Shown: positions 35,314-44,888, numbered from the stretch's first letter. The stretch is DNA of 64,000 bases from Sphingomonas sp. (GCF_019749955.1 NZ_JAIEPC010000009.1:1-64000); one strand, 5' to 3'. The notes: generated by a model from the letters alone, not told the origin. Program-made: numbers and translations.

Positions 35314-36228
35314 ATGCGTCGATTGCGGTCGTGGCAGCTCGTGGCGGTCGGCGCGCTGGCGCTGAGTGGCGCCGCGCTGGCCGAAAGCGTCAAGATCACC
35401 GGGCGCTTCCCCGCCGATTACCGCGAGCCGAGCTTTCTGAAGCGCATGGGCGTCGACCGCATCGACGGCCCCGATGGCCGCGCGCTCGGCTATGCGCTCG
35501 AACGCGCGATCGGCAATCGCGGCCATTATAGCGTCGTCGCGGGCGGAGCCGATGTCGACGGCATCCTATCGGGCTTCGTTTCGACCGAAATCAACGAAGC
35601 GCGCGTGTCGCAGGAACGCGAGAATTGCGTCGAGAAGACCAAGGACCCATCGGGCAACGAAAAATGCGTCCGCAAGGAAAAGCAGACAATCTATTGCCGC
35701 CAGCGCACGATCGACGTGTCCGCCGACCTGCGGATCGCGCGCGCGAGCGACGGGCGGGTCGTCTATTCGACCCGCAAGCCGCGCCAGAATGCCGTGACCT
35801 GGTGCCCCGGCGAGAGCGCCCCTGGCGCGGTCGACGGTGTGGTGCGCGGGCTGACCGACAGCATTGCTGAGGAAGTGGCGCGCGAAATCAGCCCGCACAG
35901 CGAAACCTATGCGCCGCGCTTCTACGAAAGCCGCGAAGGGATGCCCAAGGAATTTCACGACCGCTTCAAGGCGGCCGTGCGCGCCACCCAGCGCGACCTG
36001 ACCGGCGCCTGCACTGAACTCGCCGCGCTCGACCAGGCGACACCGCATTTCGCGCTCGCCTATGACACCGGCATCTGCGCCGAGGCACGCGGCGAGTATG
36101 AAGCCGCGATCGACGCCTATCGCCGCGCCGCAACGCTCCGCCCACGCGACACCGCCGACTTCAACGCGAGCATCGACCGGGTGCGCAAGCTCATCGTCCA
36201 ACGCGACGACGAACGCGCACGGCGGTGA
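35314..36228 (+). CDS. periplasmic protein with a C-terminal TPR-like repeat, unknown function
   Basis: 304 residues from ATG 35314 (GGGGGT upstream). Signal peptide to about ALAES. The middle contains a four-cysteine stretch (RENCVEKTKDPSGNEKCVRK, then YCRQR and WCPGE), suggesting disulfides. The end resembles a single TPR (LAYDTGICAEARGEYEAAID). No family recognised. The following gene overlaps it by four bases. Confidence 0.68.
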   Translation: MRRLRSWQLVAVGALALSGAALAESVKITGRFPADYREPSFLKRMGVDRIDGPDGRALGYALERAIGNRGHYSVVAGGADVDGILSGFVSTEINEARVSQERENCVEKTKDPSGNEKCVRKEKQTIYCRQRTIDVSADLRIARASDGRVVYSTRKPRQNAVTWCPGESAPGAVDGVVRGLTDSIAEEVAREISPHSETYAPRFYESREGMPKEFHDRFKAAVRATQRDLTGACTELAALDQATPHFALAYDTGICAEARGEYEAAIDAYRRAATLRPRDTADFNASIDRVRKLIVQRDDERARR

Positions 36229-37247
36229 AGCGCGGGTCGCGGTTTTCCACGCTAGCCCTCGCCCTCTTCGCAGGCAGCATCGCGGGACCGGCGTGTACGC
36301 AGGCAAGCACGGCCGACGACCCTGCCCCGGTCGAGATCCCGAAGGTCGAGCGGCCCGGCGTGTGGCAGCCGACGCCGGGCGGGACGCAGATCCCGCTCTG
36401 GCCCGCCAATGTCGCGCTCGCCAAGCCCGACAGCGGCGATCATCCCGAAGCAACGGGCAATGGCTCGCCGCTGGTGGGCGGGCGCAAATGGTATTGGGCG
36501 AGCTATATCACGCGCCCGACGATGACGCTCTACCGCCCGATCGGACGCAATAGCGGTGCCACGATGCTGGTCCTGCCGGGTGGTGGCTTCTACGCGGTGG
36601 CGACCGATCTCGAAGGCACCGAAATCTGCGATTGGGTGATCCGGCAGGGGATGACCTGCGTGGTGCTCAAATACCGCACGCCGCAAGTTTGGCCAAAGGT
36701 GAACGGGCGGCAGCAGCGGCCCAAGGTCCTGTTGGGGCTGGAAGACGCTCAACGCGCAATGGGGCTGCTGCGGCATCGCGCCGCCCGCTACGGCATCGAT
36801 CCGCACAAGATCGGCGTGATCGGCTTTTCCGCCGGCGCCTATCTGGTCGCCAACATCAGCAACGTCGAAGCGCGCACCTATCCGCCCACCGACGCCGCCG
36901 ATGCGCTATCCCCCCGCCCCGACTTCGCGATCATCGCCTATACCGGGCGGCTGTGGGACTCGAGCAGGGCCAAGACCGACCTGACGCTGCAACCCTGGGT
37001 GACGATCAGCCCCAAAGCCCCGCCGACCTTGTTCATCCACGCGATGAACGACCCCGTCGACGATGTCCGCGAAGCCATGGCCTATGCGCTGGCGCTGAAC
37101 GACGCAGGCGTGCCGGTCGACATGCGGCTCTACGCGCGGGGCGGCCATGCATACGGGATGCGCCCGACGGCCAATCCGATCACGACGCAGTGGCCGGGAC
37201 AAGTGCGGCAATGGCTGCGCGATATTGGAGTGTTGTCTGGCCGGTAA
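36225..37247 (+). CDS. secreted alpha/beta hydrolase (esterase/lipase type)
   Basis: 340 residues. It begins with a GTG that overlaps the previous stop. Signal peptide or lipoprotein signal at the N-terminus (GSIAGPACTQAS, lipobox-like). Hydrolase features: LVLPGGGFYAVA (oxyanion hole), GVIGFSAGAYL (nucleophile Ser), PPTLFIHAMNDPVDD (Asp) and GGHAYGM (His). This is the BD-FAE/xylan esterase-like group; polysaccharide ester cleavage is plausible but not shown. Confidence 0.83.
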   Translation: MKRGSRFSTLALALFAGSIAGPACTQASTADDPAPVEIPKVERPGVWQPTPGGTQIPLWPANVALAKPDSGDHPEATGNGSPLVGGRKWYWASYITRPTMTLYRPIGRNSGATMLVLPGGGFYAVATDLEGTEICDWVIRQGMTCVVLKYRTPQVWPKVNGRQQRPKVLLGLEDAQRAMGLLRHRAARYGIDPHKIGVIGFSAGAYLVANISNVEARTYPPTDAADALSPRPDFAIIAYTGRLWDSSRAKTDLTLQPWVTISPKAPPTLFIHAMNDPVDDVREAMAYALALNDAGVPVDMRLYARGGHAYGMRPTANPITTQWPGQVRQWLRDIGVLSGR

Positions 37248-37297
37248 TTGATTGATCGCTTGGCCGATCAGCCATCACCCCATCGCGATATCGGCTT

Positions 37298-38176
37298 TCA
37301 CTTCTTGACCACGGGCGTGATTTCCAGCCCGCCCGGCTCGACGATATTCACGCCCCCGAAGACGAATATCCCGCCGCGAAACTCGATCAGACTGTAATCC
37401 TTGTAACGCCCCAAATCGAACCCCCGCCACTTCAAAGGCTTGCCGACAAACGGCAGCAAGCCGTTGGTCTCGACCTTGGCTTCGTCGTTCCGGGGAAAAG
37501 GCTGCGAACGATCCAGCAGCATCACGTTAACGGCCGTATCGAGTTCACTCGTCAGCAATTCCTTCAGGCCGGCACCTTCGTTTTCGGTCAGGCTCGCAAG
37601 CGGCAGCGCCTTCCCTTCGCAGCAGAAATATTTGATCGTCTTGCCTGAGCCGGTCCCAGTCGCGAGCTTTGTCTTCAGCACGACGAACGGGCGAACATCA
37701 TTGGTCTTTTTGACGAAGGTGAGCACGACATAGGGTGTCACCGTCATCGTGCTTCCACCCGGCTGGGGCGTGAGCGTATAGGCCGTCCGGAACTGGTCGC
37801 TCGCCATGATCCTGTTGGTCACTTCAATCGCCTGCGCCCGGACGTCGAAGCGCAGGTCATCCTCGACATTGCGAACCTTGCCCGTGGTGGTTTCGGTGCT
37901 GATCGAGCTTTGCACCAACATGCCGACCACACCGAACAAAATCCCCAACGCACCGCCGCCCTGATACCCCGAGACGACGACGTTGCTGTCGGGGATGCGA
38001 TGGACGCCCATCGGCAGATCGCTCGCCCCGTTGGGCCCCTTTTCCGAAAAGACAATGGCTGTCGGGAAAGCCGATGCGGGGGCCGGGGCAGCGACGGGCT
38101 TTTCTTGCGCGGCCGCCGCCAGTGGCATCAACGCAACTGCACCCGCAATCATCGTGAGAGTGATTGTCCGCTTCAT
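37298..38176 (-). CDS. secreted protein of unknown function
   Basis: 292 residues from ATG 38176, with a clear signal peptide (GAVALMPLAAAAQE). One more hydrophobic helix occurs near residues 75-90 (GGGALGILFGVVGMLVQS). The rest is beta-rich (TPYVVLTFVKK, PFVVLKTKLATG) without recognised domain. Convergent with the hydrolase gene. Confidence 0.65.
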   Translation of the reverse strand: MKRTITLTMIAGAVALMPLAAAAQEKPVAAPAPASAFPTAIVFSEKGPNGASDLPMGVHRIPDSNVVVSGYQGGGALGILFGVVGMLVQSSISTETTTGKVRNVEDDLRFDVRAQAIEVTNRIMASDQFRTAYTLTPQPGGSTMTVTPYVVLTFVKKTNDVRPFVVLKTKLATGTGSGKTIKYFCCEGKALPLASLTENEGAGLKELLTSELDTAVNVMLLDRSQPFPRNDEAKVETNGLLPFVGKPLKWRGFDLGRYKDYSLIEFRGGIFVFGGVNIVEPGGLEITPVVKK

Positions 38177-38309
38177 CCCATTACCCCCTGAACCTTGAGC
38201 CGCGATGCTGCCCCCGGCCTTTTTCGCGACCATAGAATCAAGGGCTAGCTGAAGGCCTTAGCCAAAACAATCCCGTGGACGGTGCGCACTGCAGCGGCAG
38301 CCGCATTCG

Positions 38310-40157
38310 TCAAAGTGTATCGCAATCGCCCAAGCAGTCGGGCAAACCGTACACATCCCACGCAGCTCTGAGGCCGATCCGCGCTGCAAAGGCCGGGAAG
38401 TCCGGATGTTCACGCAAGCCGCGCTGAGGGGCAAAGCCGCACCAGAGCAGGCACAGGATGATGTGGTTTCCGGGTTCAGCCCGGTCCCCAAACGCATCGA
38501 AAAAGGCGTCATATCCGCCGCAAGACAAGAGAATATGGAGGAAGGCAACATCGGACCGCCGGGTTGGCTCGGGAATCATCGCCAGCATTTGCGCGATGAG
38601 GCCCTTCCGCTGCTCGTCGGTTCCGGCAAAAACGATAGTCCCGACCATCCGCCAGAGTTGCGGCGTTGCGACTTCGGAAACGAACGCACGGGATGCTGAA
38701 GTCTCGATACCCGCGACCATCCGCTCAATCGCGAGTTCAGCGTTGCCCGCGGCCTTGGCGGCCAGTTGGACAGGCAGGCTCGCCGCATGATATTGCAGAC
38801 CAACGGCGAGCTGGCCGTGATGCTCCGCCCCGTCGACATCCCCTGCGGCGAGCAGGGCCATGGACAGGATCATATGATTGCGGCCCTGAATGGGGTCCAG
38901 CTCAACTGCCTTCCTGATCGGCGGGAGCGCATCCCTCACGCGCCCGATGACCGCCAGATAATAGCCGTAGCGGACGAGCACATCGGGATCATCGGGCGAA
39001 AGCTGACAGGCGCGGTCCGCAAGCCGGATCGACTCTGCAAAGCTACCTTGTGACAGCGGAGTCCAAGATCGAACCATCCAGGGCAGGCCGTAATCGGGCC
39101 TGAGATCGATTGCCTTTTGCGCGGCGTCATACGACTTGGCGAGCACCAATCTGCGGTCCTCCGCCGCGACATAGCCTGCCATCTGAGCCAGTGCATAGCC
39201 AAGCTCCGCCCAAGCCTCGGCGAATTCAGGATCAAGCGCTATAGCGCGTTTGAAGAAATCCTCGGCTTGCTCAAGAACGCCCGCGCCAAAGATGCGCTCG
39301 CGCAGCGCCCGTCCCTGAAGGAACAGGTCATAGGCTTCCTTGCTCGCCGTGAGCGCAGGGGCAAGGCGCCCTTCATTCTCATCAAGGTGGAAAATGACCC
39401 GTAACTCATTGCAGACCGAGCGGGCAATCTGATCCTGAAGATCAAACACCGAATCGACCGTGCCATGATAGGTGTGGGACCAGACGTGGGTATCGCTGCG
39501 CGCATCAACCAGCTGTGCGACAATCCGGAGCTGCTCCCCTTGCTTGCGGACCGAGCCTTCAAGGACATGATCGACGCCCAATGCCTCGCCAATTGCGCTG
39601 ATGCGTTTGTTCTCGCCCTTGAACGAAAAGGAGGATGTCCGCCCCGCGACTCGAATGCCGCTTAGGGGCACCAGCGCGTTGATGATTTCCTCGGCCACGC
39701 CGTCGGAGAAATAACCCTGGTCCTGGGTGGCGCTCATGTCGGCGAAGGCAAGCACCGCGATTGAGGGGCAGGTTTCGGCCGGGGCGGCAGCGGGAAGCCT
39801 TGCTTCTGGCGCTGCTGACCTTAGCGGCGAGACCGGGACTGCGAGCCGGTAGCCCTTCTTGGACACAGTCTCGATCGGTTTCTCATGACCCGACATGTGG
39901 GCGAGAGCGCGGCGCAAGATATAGATTGCGCGGGTCAGGCTTTCGTCCGAGCCGAACTTCACCCCCCACACGTGATCGATCAGCTCATCGCGCGACACGA
40001 CGTCATCACCGCGCGCGGCGAGCAGACAACAGACATCCATAACCTTGGGTTCAAGGCTCGCCGTCTCATCGCCAAATGTGATCAGGTTGCGCTTGGGATG
40101 GACGCTGCACGCCCCTAATTCAAAACCTGTGGCTAAAGTCTCTCCAGCAAATGCCAT
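38310..40157 (-). CDS. CadC-like winged-helix regulator with TolB-like and TPR domains
   Basis: 615 residues from ATG 40157, with GGGAC upstream. Residues about 10-105 form an OmpR/CadC-type winged helix (SLEPKVMDVCCLLAARGDDVVSRDELIDHVWG, ETVSKKGYRL). Next comes an adenylate-cyclase/TolB-like domain (IAVLAFADMSATQDQGYFSDG, VDHVLEGSVRKQG), then several TPRs through the C-terminus. No membrane segment is visible. Such proteins are soluble transcription factors whose signals are unknown. The divergent UrcA gene is a possible target. Confidence 0.85.
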   Translation of the reverse strand: MAFAGETLATGFELGACSVHPKRNLITFGDETASLEPKVMDVCCLLAARGDDVVSRDELIDHVWGVKFGSDESLTRAIYILRRALAHMSGHEKPIETVSKKGYRLAVPVSPLRSAAPEARLPAAAPAETCPSIAVLAFADMSATQDQGYFSDGVAEEIINALVPLSGIRVAGRTSSFSFKGENKRISAIGEALGVDHVLEGSVRKQGEQLRIVAQLVDARSDTHVWSHTYHGTVDSVFDLQDQIARSVCNELRVIFHLDENEGRLAPALTASKEAYDLFLQGRALRERIFGAGVLEQAEDFFKRAIALDPEFAEAWAELGYALAQMAGYVAAEDRRLVLAKSYDAAQKAIDLRPDYGLPWMVRSWTPLSQGSFAESIRLADRACQLSPDDPDVLVRYGYYLAVIGRVRDALPPIRKAVELDPIQGRNHMILSMALLAAGDVDGAEHHGQLAVGLQYHAASLPVQLAAKAAGNAELAIERMVAGIETSASRAFVSEVATPQLWRMVGTIVFAGTDEQRKGLIAQMLAMIPEPTRRSDVAFLHILLSCGGYDAFFDAFGDRAEPGNHIILCLLWCGFAPQRGLREHPDFPAFAARIGLRAAWDVYGLPDCLGDCDTL

Positions 40158-40473
40158 GACGTCCCGTCCCCTCGTCACAACAGCGTCCTCTCTCCACCCA
40201 CGCAGAACGCACACTCGACAGGTCTTTCAGGCCCGGGAGAGACTGGCCGGAATCGGGTGATGGGTCAAGGATAGGTTATTTTGCTGTTCAGGAGGCTGCG
40301 GTGCGAAGCCCAACGGAAAAATTGCAGCTCAAGTCTCTGTAAAAACTATCAATCACGTCCCATCATAAATCCATCATGTCGAAATCATACCGGCCACAGG
40401 ACGTTTCGAGGGGCCTCCTCCAGAAAGACTGCACAGCCAGCGATGGTTGGTAGCCCAACTGAGGAGACACATC
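40158..40473. other. intergenic region between the CadC-like regulator and the UrcA gene
   Basis: About 315 bases of divergent promoter region; AT-richer around 40,340-40,400. No gene seen. Confidence 0.5.
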
Positions 40474-40788
40474 ATGTCAAGGACTGCAAAAGCCTTCATC
40501 ATCGGCGCTGTCGCCATCCTTTCCGCTTCAGCCGCTGTGGCTCAGGAAGCCGAATCCGTCACCTTCCGGTATAGCCCTGCCCGTTCGGTTGAAGCCAATT
40601 ATGAAGCTTTCAAGCTGACCGCCGCGCGCGCGTGCAGCGATGTCTCGACCCTCGGCAAGGTCAATGCGCAAAGGGAATGCCGCGATAGCCTGGTCGCTCA
40701 GGCCGTTGCAGCGACCCAGGTCAGTGGCTTTATCGCTTACTACCAGCGCAGCATGGGTACCGTGCAGGTGGCTTTGGCCACGCGATAG
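40474..40788 (+). CDS. UrcA family secreted protein
   Basis: 104 residues from ATG 40474, with GAGGAG upstream. Signal peptide ending at AVAQE, then a short helical mature domain with two cysteines (ACSDVSTLGKVNAQRECRDSLVAQAV). This pattern (Cys-x-r, KVNAQREC) is that of the UrcA family frequent in sphingomonads and caulobacters; function unknown. A perfect 16-bp inverted repeat follows the stop. Confidence 0.85.
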   Translation: MSRTAKAFIIGAVAILSASAAVAQEAESVTFRYSPARSVEANYEAFKLTAARACSDVSTLGKVNAQRECRDSLVAQAVAATQVSGFIAYYQRSMGTVQVALATR

Positions 40789-40807
40789 AGAGCCGTGCGC
40801 CCGAGCT

Positions 40808-40844
40808 GAATGGTCATTCCAAATCTAGTTTGGAATGACCATTC
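40808..40844 (+). repeat. 16-bp perfect inverted repeat downstream of the UrcA gene
   Basis: GAATGGTCATTCCAAA (40808-40823) is repeated inverted at 40829-40844 with a five-base loop. It can form a very stable stem, but no T-tract follows. Within each arm GAATG and CATTC also form a smaller dyad. It may end transcription or act as a two-way operator. Confidence 0.7.
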
Positions 40845-41002
40845 GGATCAAACCCCGCCCACACCCCTCGCCTCGCCTTGCGCGGGTGCAGGCGACCGGT
40901 ATTCCCCTTACGTTCAAAACCACAAACCCGCTCTCCGGTTTCCGCTTCGCGAGGGCGGGTGCCACAAGCGCGACCGAAAGCGCGGGGCATAGGAGAAATG
41001 TC

Positions 41003-41485
41003 ATGAAGAAGCCTAATTCCACCCTGTCTGGCGTGATCGCCGCACTCTCAATGATCGGCATGGCCGCCCCCGCTTTTGCCCAAAGCGGTGACACCACCTT
41101 CACCTTTACCTCGACGAGCAATGCCCCGACCACGGTCGGCGGGAATGGAAAGAACGGCGTCCCATATTCGGGCATGCACTGGACCGGCAGCAGCGTAGGC
41201 AAGACCTCGACCGGCCAGACCACCAAGGCCAGCTTCAGCTGCGTCATGATGACCCAGCCGCCCCGCGATTCGCTGTTCGAGTTCCATATGCTGTGCGACG
41301 TCACCGCCAGTGATGGCGCCTATAGCGCGGCAATGGGCTGCCAGTTCATCGACCAAGCGACCCAAGAAGTCAGCTGCATCGGCGGATTGTACGGCACCAG
41401 CGGGGCCTATGCTGGACGGCGCGGAACCATTACAAACCACGCCAAGGGCAGTGCCTCATCAGGCACGGGCCAGTGGTTCCAGTAA
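41003..41485 (+). CDS. secreted beta-rich protein, unknown function
   Basis: 160 residues from ATG 41003, after GGAGAA. Signal peptide ending PAFA-QSGD. The mature part is rich in Ser, Thr and Gly with three cysteines and the late stretch SGAYAGRRGTITNHAKGSAS, which recalls the gly-rich loops of allene-oxide-cyclase-like barrels, though this is only a resemblance. A terminator-like stem follows. Confidence 0.62.
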   Translation: MKKPNSTLSGVIAALSMIGMAAPAFAQSGDTTFTFTSTSNAPTTVGGNGKNGVPYSGMHWTGSSVGKTSTGQTTKASFSCVMMTQPPRDSLFEFHMLCDVTASDGAYSAAMGCQFIDQATQEVSCIGGLYGTSGAYAGRRGTITNHAKGSASSGTGQWFQ

Positions 41486-41501
41486 GCGTTGAGTCTTGAC
41501 G

Positions 41502-41532
41502 GAGCGGGAAGGAGAAGCGCCCCTTCCCGCTC
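41502..41532 (+). terminator. terminator-like stem after the secreted protein
   Basis: 11-bp perfect stem GAGCGGGAAGG (41502-41512) with CCTTCCCGCTC (41522-41532) and a nine-base loop. The T-tract is weak. Confidence 0.6.
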
Positions 41533-41652
41533 AGGCTGCGTTTGAAAGCGCCGCAGCGCGAGTCGCTATGTCCATCGCAGTGTCACCTTTGTTCGCTCTG
41601 ACCAGCGCATCGCACATGTTGTGGTCCAGTTTTCATTTTCGGGAGAACTCCA

Positions 41653-42426
41653 ATGAGCAGTTTCCAGAACAAAGTCATTCTCATCACCGGCGCCACATCC
41701 GGCCTTGGCGCGACAGCGGCGGTTTCGCTGGCGAGCAAAGGCGCGAAGGTCGCCATCACCGGGCGACGCGAGGAGCAAGGCCGGGCCGTCGTGGCGCAGA
41801 TGGAAGCGGCGGGCGGCGAAGGGATGTTCATCAAGGCCGATGTGACGGTGCAGGCCGATGTCGATGCAATGGTCGCGCGCGCGGTTGATCGCTTTGGGCG
41901 GCTCGACGGCGCGGTCAACAATGCAGGCATAACCGGCGGGATGTTCAAGCCGGTCGCCGACTTTACCGACGAAGATTGGCACAGCGTCATCGACATCAAC
42001 CTGACCGGCGTGTTCGCCAGTATGCGCGCCCAGATTCCGGCCATGCTCGCCAGTGGCGGCGGATCGATCGTCAACATTTCGTCGATTTACGGCACCGTTG
42101 GCGGCGACATCGGCAATTGCGGTTATGTGACCAGCAAATGGGGCGTCATCGGCCTGACCAAGACTGCGGCGATTGATTACGCTCGTCGGGGCATTCGGGT
42201 AAACGCCATCTGCCCCGGCTATTGCCATTCGGAAATGGTCGATCCCTATGCCGAGGCCGAACCGGCTTTGTTCGAAAAGCTGCTCGAACGCTACACCGCA
42301 ACGGGCAAGCTCGGTGAATCGCACGTTGTCGCCGATGCGATCGAATTCCTGCTCTCCGACCAATCGAGCTTCATCAGCGGCGCGGCAATCCCCGTGCAGG
42401 GCGGCCAACACTCACGGCTTTATTGA
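41653..42426 (+). CDS. SDR family oxidoreductase
   Basis: 257 residues. Rossmann motif TGATSGLGATAA near residue 11, NNAGITGG near residue 90, catalytic NISSIYGT and YVTSK (Ser, Tyr, Lys), and the C-terminal SSFISGAAIPVQGGQ. Classical short-chain dehydrogenase using NAD(P)H; substrate not deducible. Confidence 0.92.
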   Translation: MSSFQNKVILITGATSGLGATAAVSLASKGAKVAITGRREEQGRAVVAQMEAAGGEGMFIKADVTVQADVDAMVARAVDRFGRLDGAVNNAGITGGMFKPVADFTDEDWHSVIDINLTGVFASMRAQIPAMLASGGGSIVNISSIYGTVGGDIGNCGYVTSKWGVIGLTKTAAIDYARRGIRVNAICPGYCHSEMVDPYAEAEPALFEKLLERYTATGKLGESHVVADAIEFLLSDQSSFISGAAIPVQGGQHSRLY

Positions 42427-42569
42427 GCTGCTGCGCGGGGCGCCGGTGCAATTGTGATGTCGGCGAGCATGGCTCGTCGGGCGAGCTTCATCGGCGCATC
42501 CGTTTGGCGCAGTCCACCGCCCACCAAAACCGATTCCCGCCCGCGCGCCTTTCCCCTACACCCTCCCCA

Positions 42570-44324
42570 ATGTCCCATGTCCTCAACATCACCCAGTCGA
42601 TCCTCGGCCAGCCGTGGCGGTGGCGGGCGCTTGAAACCGATGCGCGCCACGACCTCACCGGCGACGATCTCGTCACGCAGCTCCTCCTGTCGCGCGGGTG
42701 TTCGCGCGAGACGCTTGAGGCGCACCGCGCGCCCAGCATTCGCGGTTTCATGCCTGACCCCTCGATCTTCCGCGACATGGACCGCGCTGCCGAGCGACTC
42801 GCGACCGCCGTCCTCGCGGGGGAGCGCGTTGCGGTGTTCGGCGATTATGATGTCGACGGCGCGACCTCCGCCGCGCTGATGATCCGGCTGTTGCGGTCGC
42901 TCGGGCTCGATCCCGTCGCCTATATCCCCGATCGGCTGATGGAGGGCTATGGCCCATCGGGCGAGGCGCTGGTGCGGCTCGCGGGTGAGGGCGCGAGCCT
43001 GATCGTCACGGTCGATTGCGGCGCGCAGGCGTTCGAAGCGCTGGCGATGGCGCGCGCGGTCGGCGTCGATGTGATCGTGGTCGATCACCACAAATGCGCG
43101 CCTGCCCTCCCGGTCGCTTACGCGCTGGTCAATCCCAACCGGCTCGACGAGGCCGAGGGCGCCGCGCACGGGCATCTGGCGGCGGTCGGCGTGGCGTTTC
43201 TGCTCGGTGCGGCGCTGATCCGTACGCTGCGGACGCGCGGCCATTTCGCGAGCCGCCCCGAGCCGAAGCTGCTCGAGCTGCTCGATATCGTCGCGCTGGG
43301 TACGGTCGCGGACGTGGCGGCGCTGCGGGGCCTCAACCGCGCGTTCGTGGCGCAGGGGCTGAAAGTGATGGCGCAGCGCCGCAACATCGGCCTGTCGGCG
43401 CTGCTCGACGCGGCCCGCCTCACCCGCGCGCCGACCGCGACCGATTTGGGCTTTGCGCTGGGGCCGCGCATCAATGCAGGCGGGCGTGTGGGAAAGTCCG
43501 ATCTCGGCGTGCGCCTCCTCACCACCGACGACCCCGAAGAGGCCCGCGTCATCGCCGCCGAGCTCGACCGGCTGAACGGGGAACGCCGCACGATCGAAGG
43601 CGATGTCCAGGCGAGTGCGGAGGCCATGGCCCGCCCCGACCGCGCCGTCACGATCGTCGCGGGCCAAGGCTGGCACCCCGGCGTCATCGGCATCGTCGCC
43701 GGGCGGCTGAAGGAAAAATTCGGCAAGCCCGCGATCGTCATCGCGCTCGACGAGCAGGGCATCGGCAAGGGATCGGGGCGATCGGTGTCGGGCGTCGATC
43801 TCGGCCAGGCGGTGCTGGCGGCCAAGGAAGCCGGACTGCTCGTCGCGGGGGGCGGCCACGCGATGGCGGCGGGGCTGACGATCGCCGAAGGTGACATCGC
43901 CGCTTTCAGCGACTTCCTCGAAGCGCGCCTTGCCGAGGGCGTCACCCGTTCGATCGGCGACCGCGCGCTGCTGGTCGATGCGCTGCTCACCCCGCGTGGC
44001 GTCTCGCCCGCGTTGGTCGATGCGCTCGAAGCCGGCGGCCCTTACGGCATGGGCTGGCCCGCGCCGCGCGTCGCGGCGGGGCCGGTGCGCGTGATCAAGG
44101 CCGATATTGTCGGCAATGGTCATGTGCGTGCCATCATGGCGGGCGAAGATGGCGCGCGGTTGAAGACAGTGGCGTTTCGACAGGCCGAAAGCCTTTTGGG
44201 ACAAGCGTTGCTGTCGGCGCCGTCGCACCGGCGCTTGTGGATTGCCGGGCGCGCGAAGATCGATGATTGGGGGAGCCAGCCCGCCGCCGAGATTCACCTC
44301 GACGATGCCGCCTGGGCCGACTGA
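42570..44324 (+). CDS. recJ: single-stranded-DNA exonuclease RecJ
   Basis: 584 residues from ATG 42570. DHH-family motifs: VFGDYDVDGATSAALMI (motif I), LIVTVDCGAQ (II), VIVVDHHKC (III), GTVADVAALRGLNR (IV), then the DHHA1 domain with GGHAMAAGLTI and a C-terminal OB-fold (ADIVGNGHVRAIM). It digests ssDNA 5' to 3' in recombination and repair. A long in-frame leader to 42423 lacks similarity to the family and is excluded. Confidence 0.95.
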   Translation: MSHVLNITQSILGQPWRWRALETDARHDLTGDDLVTQLLLSRGCSRETLEAHRAPSIRGFMPDPSIFRDMDRAAERLATAVLAGERVAVFGDYDVDGATSAALMIRLLRSLGLDPVAYIPDRLMEGYGPSGEALVRLAGEGASLIVTVDCGAQAFEALAMARAVGVDVIVVDHHKCAPALPVAYALVNPNRLDEAEGAAHGHLAAVGVAFLLGAALIRTLRTRGHFASRPEPKLLELLDIVALGTVADVAALRGLNRAFVAQGLKVMAQRRNIGLSALLDAARLTRAPTATDLGFALGPRINAGGRVGKSDLGVRLLTTDDPEEARVIAAELDRLNGERRTIEGDVQASAEAMARPDRAVTIVAGQGWHPGVIGIVAGRLKEKFGKPAIVIALDEQGIGKGSGRSVSGVDLGQAVLAAKEAGLLVAGGGHAMAAGLTIAEGDIAAFSDFLEARLAEGVTRSIGDRALLVDALLTPRGVSPALVDALEAGGPYGMGWPAPRVAAGPVRVIKADIVGNGHVRAIMAGEDGARLKTVAFRQAESLLGQALLSAPSHRRLWIAGRAKIDDWGSQPAAEIHLDDAAWAD

Positions 44325-44334
44325 GGATGCGTGT

Positions 44335-44727
44335 ATGTTCAGCCATGTCACTCTGGGCACCCGCGATCTGGACCGCGCGCGCGCCTTTTACGAACCGGTG
44401 ATGGCGACGCTCGGCATCGGCCAGCCGTTCAACATGACCGGCGCGCTGGTGTTCGGCGAAGCGGCGGGCATGAAGCTGTTCATCCTCGAACCGTTCGATG
44501 GCCGCCCGGCGGCGCGCGGCAATGGCAATCACGTCGCGCTGGTCGCGCCGTCGCGCGCGGCGGTGCATGCGTTTCACACCGCCGCCCTCCAGCATGGCGG
44601 CACCGACACCGGTATTCCCGGGCTGCGGCCGCACTACCACGCCAATTATTACGCCGCCTATGTCCGCGATCCCGATGGCAACAAGCTGCAAGCGGTTTGC
44701 CACCACGAAGTCGGCGCGGACGCTTGA
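44335..44727 (+). CDS. VOC (glyoxalase-like) family protein
   Basis: 130 residues from ATG 44335. VOC fold: HVTLGTRDLDRARAFYEPVM at the start, then GNHVALVAPSRAAVHAFH, and YYAAYVRDPDGNKLQAVCH at the end. Metal ligands His5 and His near the second half are present. Function within the superfamily unknown. It begins 10 bases after recJ and could be co-transcribed. Confidence 0.87.
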   Translation: MFSHVTLGTRDLDRARAFYEPVMATLGIGQPFNMTGALVFGEAAGMKLFILEPFDGRPAARGNGNHVALVAPSRAAVHAFHTAALQHGGTDTGIPGLRPHYHANYYAAYVRDPDGNKLQAVCHHEVGADA

Positions 44728-44772
44728 CCCCTGCCTTGGGTTTGATTAGGGCGCCCGCTCAAGCTCCGGTTT

Positions 44773-44847
44773 GGCCCCTTCGTCTAAGGGTTAGGACGCG
44801 GCCCTTTCACGGCTGAAATACGGGTTCGAATCCCGTAGGGGTCACCA
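44773..44847 (+). tRNA. tRNA-Glu (anticodon UUC)
   Basis: 75 bases including encoded CCA. Acceptor arms GGCCCCT/GGGGTCA with the usual mismatch, D-arm, anticodon loop CTTTCAC (UUC), T-arm CGGGTTCGAATCCCG. Confidence 0.96.
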
Positions 44848-44888
44848 AAGACTCAAATCATCCGGGGGATGATTTGTGCTTTGGTGAC
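44841..44888 (+). repeat. large two-part hairpin starting in the tRNA-Glu 3' end
   Basis: GTCACCAAAG (44841-44850), which includes the 3' end of the tRNA, pairs perfectly with CTTTGGTGAC (44879-44888). Inside it CAAATCATCC (44854-44863) pairs with GGATGATTTG (44867-44876) over a GGG loop. The precursor could fold into this 20-bp structure. Copies of GGTGACGGAAGCG occur at 44883 and 44944. Confidence 0.6.
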
